Below, piece by piece: positions 44,924-53,053 of a DNA stretch of 64,000 nucleotides. The translations under genes were made by a program, and so were the position numbers. The stretch lies in the NCBI RefSeq assembly GCF_003634105.1, contig NZ_RBIQ01000007.1:1550001-1614000 (forward strand), given 5' to 3'. A model generated the notes under the pieces. It did not search any database. It was not told where the DNA came from and worked only from the letters and a program-made list of their open reading frames with translations. Source of the stretch: Maribacter vaceletii. GTDB lineage: Bacteria > Bacteroidota > Bacteroidia > Flavobacteriales > Flavobacteriaceae. Numbering within the stretch: position 1 is the stretch's first letter; every line of letters starts with the position of its first letter.

Positions 44924-45910
44924 TTAATCAATAATTTCTAAAAACTCTAACCAAACACCATCTGGTGTTCTTATGGAAAAGGCCTTAATTTTTCCATAGG
45001 GATTAATCTCTAAAACTTGTACTTCTGTATTTAGTTCACCACCTTTTTCTACTATTTTTTTAGCATAAGTTTCTGCATCTTTTACAGGAAAACGAAGCAT
45101 TAGAATGCCAAGGTTAGGTGGTTTTGCTAAATGGGAACAATCTTTTCCTTTTAATTCTTTGGTTTCTAAAAGTTCTATGGAACCAAAATTTTTTCCTTCT
45201 GGGTGAATTACACAAACAGGAGCAGTTATACCGCCATTAATATTTGGAGGAATTCCTATAACATTATTCCCGTTTTCTCGTTTATCGCCAGGCGATTCAA
45301 AATAAAATTTAAACCCTAAAATATCTGTAAAAAAAGAAAGGGTTTTTTTATAGTTTTTACAGATGGTTGTTGAGTTAAAAAAGCGGCTAGTTTTTTCAAA
45401 TTCAAAACCTTCTAATGGAGGATAAAATCTTTGCATAATAGCAATGGTAACTCCGTCTGGACCTTTTAGAAGTACTTCGGCAACATCAAATTTTCCAAAG
45501 GTAAAGCGGTGTGGATCTGTAAACCCATTCCAGCCTTCGTTCTGAAAGTTACGATACATAGTTTCCATATCTTTTACTCTGGTGTTTACATCAAAAATAC
45601 CTCCAGAATCCCAAATCTGAGCTCCCGAACGTATTTGTTCTTGCGCCACATTATGGAACTTTACTAAACGTAAAAAACCATCCGTATCTCCTGGATTAAT
45701 TAAAAGAATTTCTTCAATTTTCACATCTTCATTTAAATGCCATAAAGTATTTAAATTTTTATCAGCAGTATTTTTATATACAACTTTCCAACCACAAATA
45801 TTTTTAAGAAAAGCCTCCCATTTTTCTATATTATAAACACTAAAAACTACTTCTTGAAACCCCTTAAGATTAGAGTCTGAATTTTTAAAATGTAAATTAT
45901 GCTTCAGCAT
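44924..45910 (-). CDS. Two-domain VOC protein
   Basis: A 328-residue cytosolic protein, paralogue of 32225-33181. Module one starts near residue 18 (EVVFSVYNIEKWEAFLKN), module two near residue 186. LRLVKFHNVAQE and DSGGIFDVNTRV parallel the paralogue, as does the end TPDGVWLEFLEI. It lies between the amine-oxidase-type gene upstream and the nitrilase-like gene downstream in the same minus-strand unit. Confidence 0.82.
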   Translation of the reverse strand: MLKHNLHFKNSDSNLKGFQEVVFSVYNIEKWEAFLKNICGWKVVYKNTADKNLNTLWHLNEDVKIEEILLINPGDTDGFLRLVKFHNVAQEQIRSGAQIWDSGGIFDVNTRVKDMETMYRNFQNEGWNGFTDPHRFTFGKFDVAEVLLKGPDGVTIAIMQRFYPPLEGFEFEKTSRFFNSTTICKNYKKTLSFFTDILGFKFYFESPGDKRENGNNVIGIPPNINGGITAPVCVIHPEGKNFGSIELLETKELKGKDCSHLAKPPNLGILMLRFPVKDAETYAKKIVEKGGELNTEVQVLEINPYGKIKAFSIRTPDGVWLEFLEIID

Positions 45911-45925
45911 GTGTTTGGGTTTTAT

Positions 45926-47425
45926 TTATCCTATTAAATTTAGCAACTCTAATGCTGCACGTTCGCCAGATTCCATAGCGCCTTCCATACCTCTATTCAT
46001 TATAGCGGTATGCTCCCCAGCAAAATGTATTCTTCCTATGGGTTTTGCTAAGTGGTTAGCAAAATCTGTAATTTGCCCAGGTTGCCAGTAGGCATAGGCA
46101 CCACCAGCATACGGGTTGTTAATCCAAGTCCAATAATAGGTAAAACGTAACGCTCCTTTTAAACTTGGTCGTATATCTTCCAGAACTTTAGTTACAGCAG
46201 TAATGGCATCCTTACGATTCATTTTATCTACTTCAATAGCAACATTACTATTTAAAAAAGCAACGCAACTAGTTACTTTATCTGGGTTTTGAATATCATT
46301 TTTTAATGCCATAAAACGCCCTGCCAAATTATCGCACCACATACTTGGAGGGAGACCATCTTCTTCCCAGTATTTTTTGGTAGGAACAAAATGTAGTTGT
46401 ACTACAGGTGTATATTCTAAATTAGTAAAGCCTCTTTTTTGGTTTTCTGTACTACAAGAAGGTATACTAACGTGTCTTAATGCAGAGGTTGGTAGTGTAA
46501 CCAAAGTATATGGAGCTCTTAATTTGTTGCCATTATTTAATGTTATGGTAGTAGCATCTGCTTCGGCAGAAATACTTTTAACAGGACTATTTAATAGAAT
46601 ATCTTGTTTAAATGCAGCACCCATAGCTTTTGGTAAACGCTGATTTCCGCCTACAATGGCACCTCCTTTACCGTTTGATGCAGTCTGTTGCCCTATCCAC
46701 GTTAATATCTGAAAATACATCATTATGGAAATGTTTTTAGCATCAACTCCATAACTCGAGTTTGTGCCCATGCATAATTTTATAGCATCATCGGAGAATC
46801 CTTTTTCTTTAAGAACAAGGTAAACAGATTTATCCCAATCTTTATATTTAGGGTTTCTCCAAGCTGCTAAATCATTTGGTGGTAACGGGTTTATTTTAGA
46901 GAACATAGGCCAGGTAGTATACGCTGGCAAAGATTTTCTAAACCCTTCTGGCAGGGTGTTAAGCGAATGTTCTGACCAATTTTCTGGAAGGATAAAATTA
47001 TTTTTAATATGATAAATTAATTCCCCTTTTCTTGCTTCAGTTCTAGGACGATCAGAACCTATTTTAACGTTGTGTTTTTCAGCAGCATCTATTACTCTGG
47101 CATAGCCTCCGCCAATACCATTTGCCCCTAGTTCAGGATGTCCTGGTACATCTTTTTCTTTAGCAGTATGTACACGACCACCAAGTCTGTCAGTAGCTTC
47201 TACAATTTTCACCTTTAAACCAGCTCCCTCTAAAATAAGTGCCGCGTTTAAGCCAGATAATCCAGCACCAATAATTATAACATCGGCATCTAAATTCTTT
47301 TTACTTCCAGAGATACAAGAGTTTAAACCAAAATAAAAAGGTGCGGCAGCTAAGAGTAAACTACTCTTTTTAAGCATATCTCTACGGTCAATATTTTTTA
47401 ACCCTTTTGTATGTTGTTTTTTCAT
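45926..47425 (-). CDS. Exported FAD-dependent amine-oxidase-family enzyme
   Basis: A 499-residue flavoprotein with a twin-arginine-like signal (NIDRRDMLKKSSLLLAAAP) and a possible lipid-attachment Cys (LNSC). FAD motif VIIIGAGLSGLNAALILEGAG near residue 50, RLGGRVHTA near 85, and C-terminal HFAGEHTAIMNRGMEGAMES. It is similar in length and layout to the 49395 protein. Its start overlaps the stop of the DUF1838 gene by four bases (ATGA type), so the two are translationally coupled. Confidence 0.88.
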   Translation of the reverse strand: MKKQHTKGLKNIDRRDMLKKSSLLLAAAPFYFGLNSCISGSKKNLDADVIIIGAGLSGLNAALILEGAGLKVKIVEATDRLGGRVHTAKEKDVPGHPELGANGIGGGYARVIDAAEKHNVKIGSDRPRTEARKGELIYHIKNNFILPENWSEHSLNTLPEGFRKSLPAYTTWPMFSKINPLPPNDLAAWRNPKYKDWDKSVYLVLKEKGFSDDAIKLCMGTNSSYGVDAKNISIMMYFQILTWIGQQTASNGKGGAIVGGNQRLPKAMGAAFKQDILLNSPVKSISAEADATTITLNNGNKLRAPYTLVTLPTSALRHVSIPSCSTENQKRGFTNLEYTPVVQLHFVPTKKYWEEDGLPPSMWCDNLAGRFMALKNDIQNPDKVTSCVAFLNSNVAIEVDKMNRKDAITAVTKVLEDIRPSLKGALRFTYYWTWINNPYAGGAYAYWQPGQITDFANHLAKPIGRIHFAGEHTAIMNRGMEGAMESGERAALELLNLIG

Positions 47426-48327
47426 TTTTCATCCCATTTAAGTTCTTCTGTAAAAATACCAGGTTGCTTTTCTTCCGTAGCAGCGATAAAATCTTTTGGT
47501 AAATCTTCTTTGTTAAAAAAAGTAGACCCACTAGATGTCCATATCATATGTCCAGGTGTTCCTTGCATTTTTAAAATAGAAAGCCAAGAGGTTTCACTTG
47601 TCCAATGAAATTCAGATGGAATGTGGGTATAGGACCTATCTGTTAAATATTTTCTATCAACATCATAAGTATCTAGTGTCATTTCTGTTCTCCAAGTTTG
47701 CGATTTTTTTTCGAACCACTTGGTAAAAGCATGTCTGGTAATATGAATTTTATCACCCATTTCTGTAAAAACCAAATTAAGAGGAGCATTAAAAGCGGTA
47801 CTTTCCATATTAAAGTTAGCATCTACTACAGGCCCAAGTGGCGTCATTTCTCCTCCGCGAATTCCTGCTCTAAAAGGAGGGACTTCTACTTCTTTCCCTG
47901 TATATGGATTAACCATATTACTTAAAAAAGCATTTGTTTTTGGGTCTCTATAAAGTAACCAACCTTTAGATTTGGTTTCTATATTTCCATTTTCTAGTAA
48001 ACGCATTATTTTTATGCCACAACCAGAATATCTAAATACTTCTTTTCCGAAAACATTTAGGCTATCGGGCTTATCTGGTCTAATGCCAAAAACACGTCCT
48101 TCTGAATAAGAATAGGTTATTTTTCCTGATATGTCTCCCTGTATTTTTTCAAAAATTAATAATTGATCCTTAGGGTCGTTAAGGTCATAATCAATCTTCT
48201 TAATATCTATATTATTTTCCTTAATTTCTTTTTTTGCGGATTCTTTAGGGGAGCAATTAAAGACTAGTAAAAGAGTGAATAGTCCGTATACTATTTTAGA
48301 AATATGCTTTATTTTATAGAAATTCAT
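47422..48327 (-). CDS. DUF1838 family lipoprotein
   Basis: A 301-residue lipoprotein (LLLVFNCSP lipobox, Cys about 25). DUF1838 landmarks: ITYSYSEGRVFGIRPDKPDSL near residue 74, LLYRDPKTNAFLSNMVNPYTG near residue 124, and WTSETSWLSILKMQGTPGHMIW near residue 257. It overlaps the downstream amine-oxidase-type gene by four bases, which suggests the two act together at the membrane. Confidence 0.87.
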   Translation of the reverse strand: MNFYKIKHISKIVYGLFTLLLVFNCSPKESAKKEIKENNIDIKKIDYDLNDPKDQLLIFEKIQGDISGKITYSYSEGRVFGIRPDKPDSLNVFGKEVFRYSGCGIKIMRLLENGNIETKSKGWLLYRDPKTNAFLSNMVNPYTGKEVEVPPFRAGIRGGEMTPLGPVVDANFNMESTAFNAPLNLVFTEMGDKIHITRHAFTKWFEKKSQTWRTEMTLDTYDVDRKYLTDRSYTHIPSEFHWTSETSWLSILKMQGTPGHMIWTSSGSTFFNKEDLPKDFIAATEEKQPGIFTEELKWDEK

Positions 48328-48376
48328 AACTAATTGTTTTTAATTGATTTGATATTAAAAAAGACTTAAGTATTTT

Positions 48377-49384
48377 TTATTTTTCACATTCGCATACTGC
48401 AGAGACCCATCCCAACTGAAATCCTATTTTTTTAGCCTTTGGTTCTGCAAAAGCTAAAGCTACGGAAGCTTTTTGGCCTTCTTCTTTAAGACGTAAAAAG
48501 AAAAAATTAGAATCTTCTAGTTTGTAAAAAGGATACTCTTTATCTCGTAATTGAATAAAGTAAGTTTTGCCATTAATAGGGTTTAACATGGTAGCCATAC
48601 CTCCTTGATTATGTACTTTTAGGTTTTTAAAACTTTTATCTTTTTCACTTGGTGCATAGTATGCAGTTTCAAAAAAAGAAACATCGCAAGTGTAGTATTT
48701 TACCTTTTTCATTTTATGAGGTTCTGCATTAGGATGCCCTTTATGAAATGAATCGTCTTTAACCAAAAAAGTACGGTCTACACGCCAGTATTGTTTTTCT
48801 GATAGTATAATATCATGGACAGAATATCTTTTTTCTTTTCCTTTCCCAAATTGGCAGGCTTTGCTCTCCATGCTTCCGTGGTACTGATCTCCTTTTCTTT
48901 GGAATATTACATCGCAACCATCTAAGCCAAATAGAATTTCGGGGGTAATATTTGCAATCATATTTTCATGAGTATCACTTCCTATGCTATATTTTTCGGC
49001 ATCTTTTAGAAAGTAAATTTTCATGGTAATCCCTGGTTTGTTTTTTAAGCTTTCAAAAGAAACAAGCCTTTGTCTGCTAATTTTTGTTGGGTCATTATCA
49101 AGATATTCTTCCACGTAAAAAACAAATTTCCCTACGCTATCTGCTTTCACTCTTTTATGAACGGCATGCATTTGTTGGTGTTTTTCATTTGCTTTTCCCC
49201 ACCAATCTCCACGCGCTTCTACCCACATTTGATCGTCATTATCAAATTCGCCTTCAAACCAATTTGCCATAACTTCTAGGTCGCGGGTATTTGGGTCTCC
49301 TAAATCAAAAGTTATATTTGGCGAAGCTATTGTTAGTTGTATACTAAAGATTGTAAATAAAATTAAAGAAGTATAGAGTTTCAT
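48377..49384 (-). CDS. Exported CpcT/CpeT-family protein with extra C-terminal domain
   Basis: About 335 residues with signal MKLYTSLILFTIFSIQLTIAS. I start at ATG 49384 rather than the in-frame ATG at 49402, which lies inside the upstream gene. Residues about 30-210 are CpcT/CpeT-like (VMANWFEGEFDNDDQMW, then FYVEEYLDNDPTKISRQRLV, then DGCDVIFQRKGDQYHGSM). The last ~120 residues (from YYTCDVSFFETAYY, through VHNQGG, to IGFQLGWVSAVCECEK) match the added domain of the protein at 30140. It follows the FAD enzyme at 49395. Confidence 0.8.
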   Translation of the reverse strand: MKLYTSLILFTIFSIQLTIASPNITFDLGDPNTRDLEVMANWFEGEFDNDDQMWVEARGDWWGKANEKHQQMHAVHKRVKADSVGKFVFYVEEYLDNDPTKISRQRLVSFESLKNKPGITMKIYFLKDAEKYSIGSDTHENMIANITPEILFGLDGCDVIFQRKGDQYHGSMESKACQFGKGKEKRYSVHDIILSEKQYWRVDRTFLVKDDSFHKGHPNAEPHKMKKVKYYTCDVSFFETAYYAPSEKDKSFKNLKVHNQGGMATMLNPINGKTYFIQLRDKEYPFYKLEDSNFFFLRLKEEGQKASVALAFAEPKAKKIGFQLGWVSAVCECEK

Positions 49385-49394
49385 AAAGTTATTA

Positions 49395-50897
49395 TTAAGC
49401 ATTAAGAATAATGTCTAGAGCGGCTCTTTCTCCAGACTCAAAAGCACCTTCCATTCCTCTTTCCATAATAGAAGTATGTTCTCCGCAGAAATGAATATTA
49501 CCATGGTTATTTCGCATGTGGTTTGCGAATTTTTTTACCTGGCCAGGTTGCCAGTATACCCAGTCCCCAGCTCCATGAACATCTCTCTCGCAGGATTGAA
49601 TTATTAATCGTTCTAGAGCTCCTTTTGTAGAGGGTCTCATTTCGGCCAATTTCATTTCTACATAATTAAAGACTTGATCATCCGTCATTAATCTAAATTT
49701 GTTAGATTCGGGCCCGTTTATATAAGCTATTGCAGCATCTGGGTCAGTTTTGTTTCTTTTGGTACGTACTGCAAATCGTTCTAAAGGACCATCAGTCCAC
49801 ATATTAGCCTCCATACCATCTTTTTCCCAGAAAGGCTCTTTAACTAAGAAATGAGCTTGGACAGAAAGTCCATAATCCATTTGATCAATAGCTTCTTTAG
49901 TAACTCCAGAGATATGAGGTTCAAAAGTTACATTACGCAAAACGGAGATAGGAATACTACAGATTATGTGCTTTCCTCTATACTCACTACCATCGGCGCA
50001 ACTCACTTGTACAATGCCATTTTCTTCTTTAAAACCTACTACAGTTTTACCTAAATGAGGTTCATTTTTTAAGCTACCTGCCATGGCTTCTGGTAACAAA
50101 GAGTTTCCTCCTTTTACCATTTTCCAATTTGTACCATCTGGAAAACTAATTTTACCACTACTAAAATGCATTACGTGATAACGGCGCAGTTCATTTATTG
50201 CCGAGGTTCTGTGCATTCCTCCTGAATGTATAACAACATTCATTAAGCGAATAGTTTCTTCATTTACGCCTTTAGATCTGAGGTATTGATCATGAGGAAT
50301 ATCGTATTTATGAAATTCTGGTTCTAACCAAGCATCTAAAGGTTTTCCAGATAAAGGATTGTCTCTATGCGATATAGTAGAAAGAAAGCGGTGCGGTAAT
50401 AAGGTTCTATCCTCTCCTTCTAAAGGGTTTAACTTATGAGATTCCCAGTTTTTAGCATCTATATAATTTCCTTTAATATTATATAACCATGGTCTATTAT
50501 TTCCTCCTCCTTCCGGATTATACATTTCTAAACCAAGTTTATTAACGGTACTGATCATACGAGCATAGTTTGCCCCAATGTATTCCCCGGCAGCTTCTGG
50601 TTTTCCAGGAACATCTAACAGCGTGTAAACTCTACCACCTAATCTTTGTCTACCTTCAATTACTTGTACATCGTAACCAGATTCTTCTAGAAGCATTGCA
50701 GCATGTAAACCAGAAAGTCCGGCGCCAACAACAATAACATCATGAGAGGCTTTAATAGGTTTGTTTTTTATATGAATTGCAGGAGCTTCAGAAGAAGCCG
50801 ATTCTTTTTTGGAGTTGGTAGTACAACTTGCCGGTAATATTAAACCTGCTGATGCACCAGCAATTCCTTGAATAAACTTTCTTCTATTCGTTTTCAT
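49395..50897 (-). CDS. Exported FAD-dependent amine-oxidase-family enzyme
   Basis: A 500-residue flavoprotein with a twin-arginine signal (MKTNRRKFIQGIAGASAG) and a lipobox (LPASC). FAD motif VIVVGAGLSGLHAAMLLEES near residue 54 and C-terminal HFCGEHTSIMERGMEGAFES. The gene begins 15 bp after a lipoprotein cytochrome c gene. This suggests it passes electrons to the cytochrome and so works as a dehydrogenase and not as a peroxide-forming oxidase. That is inferred. Confidence 0.88.
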   Translation of the reverse strand: MKTNRRKFIQGIAGASAGLILPASCTTNSKKESASSEAPAIHIKNKPIKASHDVIVVGAGLSGLHAAMLLEESGYDVQVIEGRQRLGGRVYTLLDVPGKPEAAGEYIGANYARMISTVNKLGLEMYNPEGGGNNRPWLYNIKGNYIDAKNWESHKLNPLEGEDRTLLPHRFLSTISHRDNPLSGKPLDAWLEPEFHKYDIPHDQYLRSKGVNEETIRLMNVVIHSGGMHRTSAINELRRYHVMHFSSGKISFPDGTNWKMVKGGNSLLPEAMAGSLKNEPHLGKTVVGFKEENGIVQVSCADGSEYRGKHIICSIPISVLRNVTFEPHISGVTKEAIDQMDYGLSVQAHFLVKEPFWEKDGMEANMWTDGPLERFAVRTKRNKTDPDAAIAYINGPESNKFRLMTDDQVFNYVEMKLAEMRPSTKGALERLIIQSCERDVHGAGDWVYWQPGQVKKFANHMRNNHGNIHFCGEHTSIMERGMEGAFESGERAALDIILNA

Positions 50898-50912
50898 GAC
50901 ATGGTAGATTAA

Positions 50913-51422
50913 TTATTCTTCTATTTTTGTTTCTTCTTTGAGGTATTCAATTAAAGCAGTTTGCTGCTCTTCTTTTTTAATACCAACAAAAGCCATTTTA
51001 GTTTGGGGAACATAACCTGCAGGGTCTTGCATCCATTTACGAATGGTCTCTTCGCTCCATGTTATTCCAGAAGCCTTGAGTGCTTCAGAGTATTCAAAAC
51101 CTTCTGTAGTCGCAGATTTTTTGCCAAAAATGCCATATAAATTAGGTCCAACTTTATGCGCTTCCCCTTTTTTTAAATTGTGGCAGGCAGCACAGGCAAT
51201 AAACATTCTTTTTCCTAGAACGTTTGTATTTTGCGTTTTATCGGAATTAGTTTCGGCTATAGGAGTGGTCTTTGATTCAGTTTTTATATTAAAGGTTGGT
51301 TCTTCTTTTTTTTCTTTTTGTCCACAGGAAGAAATTAGTAAAAATGTAAGTAAAAATAGTGGATAGAAAATTTTACTTGTCTTTAAATTTAATTTCTTAT
51401 TTTTTGTTTTAAGTGTAATCAT
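50913..51422 (-). CDS. Class I c-type cytochrome lipoprotein
   Basis: A 169-residue lipoprotein (LLISSC, Cys 33) with one haem-binding CAACH at 77-81 and a probable axial Met in PQTKMAFVGI. The fold is like cytochrome c2/c550 (GPNLYGIFGKKSATTEGFEYS). It is the first gene of the long minus-strand unit and most likely takes electrons from the FAD enzymes encoded next to it and delivers them to the respiratory chain. Confidence 0.92.
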   Translation of the reverse strand: MITLKTKNKKLNLKTSKIFYPLFLLTFLLISSCGQKEKKEEPTFNIKTESKTTPIAETNSDKTQNTNVLGKRMFIACAACHNLKKGEAHKVGPNLYGIFGKKSATTEGFEYSEALKASGITWSEETIRKWMQDPAGYVPQTKMAFVGIKKEEQQTALIEYLKEETKIEE

Positions 51423-51453
51423 ATTTGGGTTTTTAAGTAATTGGAATAATTAA

Positions 51454-51482
51454 TTAATTAAATTAATAGTTAATAAAGTTAA
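51454..51482. promoter_or_regulatory. Tandem TTAA-N5-TTAA operator before the cytochrome c unit
   Basis: TTAATTAAATTAA (51454-51466, perfect palindrome) and TTAATAAAGTTAA (51470-51482) have starts 16 bp apart. The element is 31 bp upstream of the cytochrome c start on the minus strand and 52 bp from the stop of the amidohydrolase gene. Confidence 0.72.
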
Positions 51483-51534
51483 CTAAATAATTTAATAAAC
51501 AAAAATCTGAATGTTAAAATGTTAGGATATTTTT

Positions 51535-52950
51535 TTACTTGTATATTTTCCCTTGTTTAATTACGGTGTTAATTTTTTTAGTATTTTCTATGTTTTTTAA
51601 AGGGTTGGCATTAAGAATAAGTAAATCTGCCCACATGGTTTCTTTAATTTGGCCTAGTTCTTTTTCTAAGTTAAAATATTTTGCAGGATTTGTTGTTGCT
51701 GTTTTTAATACTTCTAATATTGGTATGCCAGTTTCTGCTAATGCAGCTAGTTCTTCATGTAAACTTAACCCGGGAGTTAAGTAAGCTATAGGTGTGTCTG
51801 TGCCTGCCATAATTGGAATCCCTTTATCATATATTTTTTTTACCATTTTTATATGCCATTCATCATACTCTTTTCTAAAATCTGAGGCTTTTATTTGTGT
51901 TAAAGCTTTGGATCTATTTTGCCAATAATTTGCAATAGAGTCTGGTAAGGCAGAATAGCTACTCTGCCATTCTTTCTTTTCAAAATATCTTCTACTAAAA
52001 AAAGTATTTAACGCTAATGTTGGTATTTGCCAAGTATCATTTTCTTTTAAGATAGTTAAAATAGAATCGGCTTTAGTATCATCATAATTAGCAATAGCTT
52101 TTTTCTGTTGGGCATTATGAATGTTTAGCCGTAATTCTCCACCATGGCTATGTATTGTATTTTTTAATAGAGCTCTTCTTTCTCTTAATAGCTCTTGAGA
52201 GTTAGAGGCGCAAGATAAATCTAGATTGCGTATATGCTCCATACTATGTAAGCCTGCATTAGATGCGCTAATAACATCCATGCTTAATGGAACATGACCA
52301 GTTACTTTAAGACCTTTTTGGTTTGCTATCTTTATAATATGCTTAAACTGTTCTGGGGTTAGCATCTCATAAGCCTTTAAAAAATCTACCCCCATTTTTT
52401 CTAAGTATTGTATCTGGTTAGTAATTTGTTCTTTAGAATTTAGAGCTACAGAAAGTTCAGGGTGTCTTGCATCACTACCATCATATACATTTGAGATACC
52501 ATCTAATAAAGGGCCCGCCATAAATATTCTTGGAGCTAAAGTTGGATTAGCAATAGAATGATCTTTACATTTTTTTACTATATTAATTTTGCCACCAGTG
52601 TCTCTAACGCTAGTAACACCATATTTTAAAAATAAAGAAGACATTATTGGGGTTAATTCTTTGATATAGTCGTAATGCACATGAGTATCCCAAAGACCAG
52701 GGATTAAGTATTTATTTGTGCCATCAATAATTGTGTTTTTTTTAGAAAGAACAATGTTTTTTTTGTGTTCTATTTTAAAAATTTTACCATCTTTTAAAAC
52801 TACAGTTTGCTTTTCTTTTAAACCCTCTAGAGGGTCTATTGTATTAATGTTTTCTATGCAGATAGCGTTCTCGAAAAATTCCTCTTTAGAACTGCATGAG
52901 AAAAGGATTAGTAGTAAAAATAGAAATGTATATATACTATTTAAAAACAT
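51535..52950 (-). CDS. Amidohydrolase-family lipoprotein (imidazolonepropionase-like)
   Basis: A 471-residue metal-dependent amidohydrolase with a lipobox (LILFSCSS, Cys about 19). Metal-ligand segments are visible: DTHVHYDY near residue 88, LKAYE with the bridging Lys, GLKVTGHVP, HSMEHI and AGTDTPI. The family hydrolyses cyclic amides, esters or imides and includes imidazolonepropionase and prolidase-type members. It is a monocistronic minus-strand gene sharing the operator 52989-53017 with the divergent MDR gene. Envelope location suggests action before uptake into the cytosol. Confidence 0.88.
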   Translation of the reverse strand: MFLNSIYTFLFLLLILFSCSSKEEFFENAICIENINTIDPLEGLKEKQTVVLKDGKIFKIEHKKNIVLSKKNTIIDGTNKYLIPGLWDTHVHYDYIKELTPIMSSLFLKYGVTSVRDTGGKINIVKKCKDHSIANPTLAPRIFMAGPLLDGISNVYDGSDARHPELSVALNSKEQITNQIQYLEKMGVDFLKAYEMLTPEQFKHIIKIANQKGLKVTGHVPLSMDVISASNAGLHSMEHIRNLDLSCASNSQELLRERRALLKNTIHSHGGELRLNIHNAQQKKAIANYDDTKADSILTILKENDTWQIPTLALNTFFSRRYFEKKEWQSSYSALPDSIANYWQNRSKALTQIKASDFRKEYDEWHIKMVKKIYDKGIPIMAGTDTPIAYLTPGLSLHEELAALAETGIPILEVLKTATTNPAKYFNLEKELGQIKETMWADLLILNANPLKNIENTKKINTVIKQGKIYK

Positions 52951-52988
52951 ATTAGAGTAGTTAAATTTGTTTAGGTAATAAAAAATGG

Positions 52989-53017
52989 TTAATTTAATTA
53001 ATTGTTAATATAGTTAA
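52989..53017. promoter_or_regulatory. Tandem TTAA-N5-TTAA operator in a divergent promoter region
   Basis: TTAATTTAATTAA (52989-53001, perfect palindrome) and TTAATATAGTTAA (53005-53017) have starts 16 bp apart. It is 38 bp from the amidohydrolase start and 36 bp from the MDR start. It is the rightmost member of the operator set in this window. Confidence 0.72.
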
Positions 53018-53053
53018 TTAAATGTTTAATTCAAAAAATATACCATTTTAGTT

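Noticed and set aside
49385-49402. Upstream ATG for the CpcT-like gene at 48377
   Set aside because: It adds six residues ahead of a normal signal peptide and overlaps the previous gene. The ATG at 49384 gives the standard signal start.
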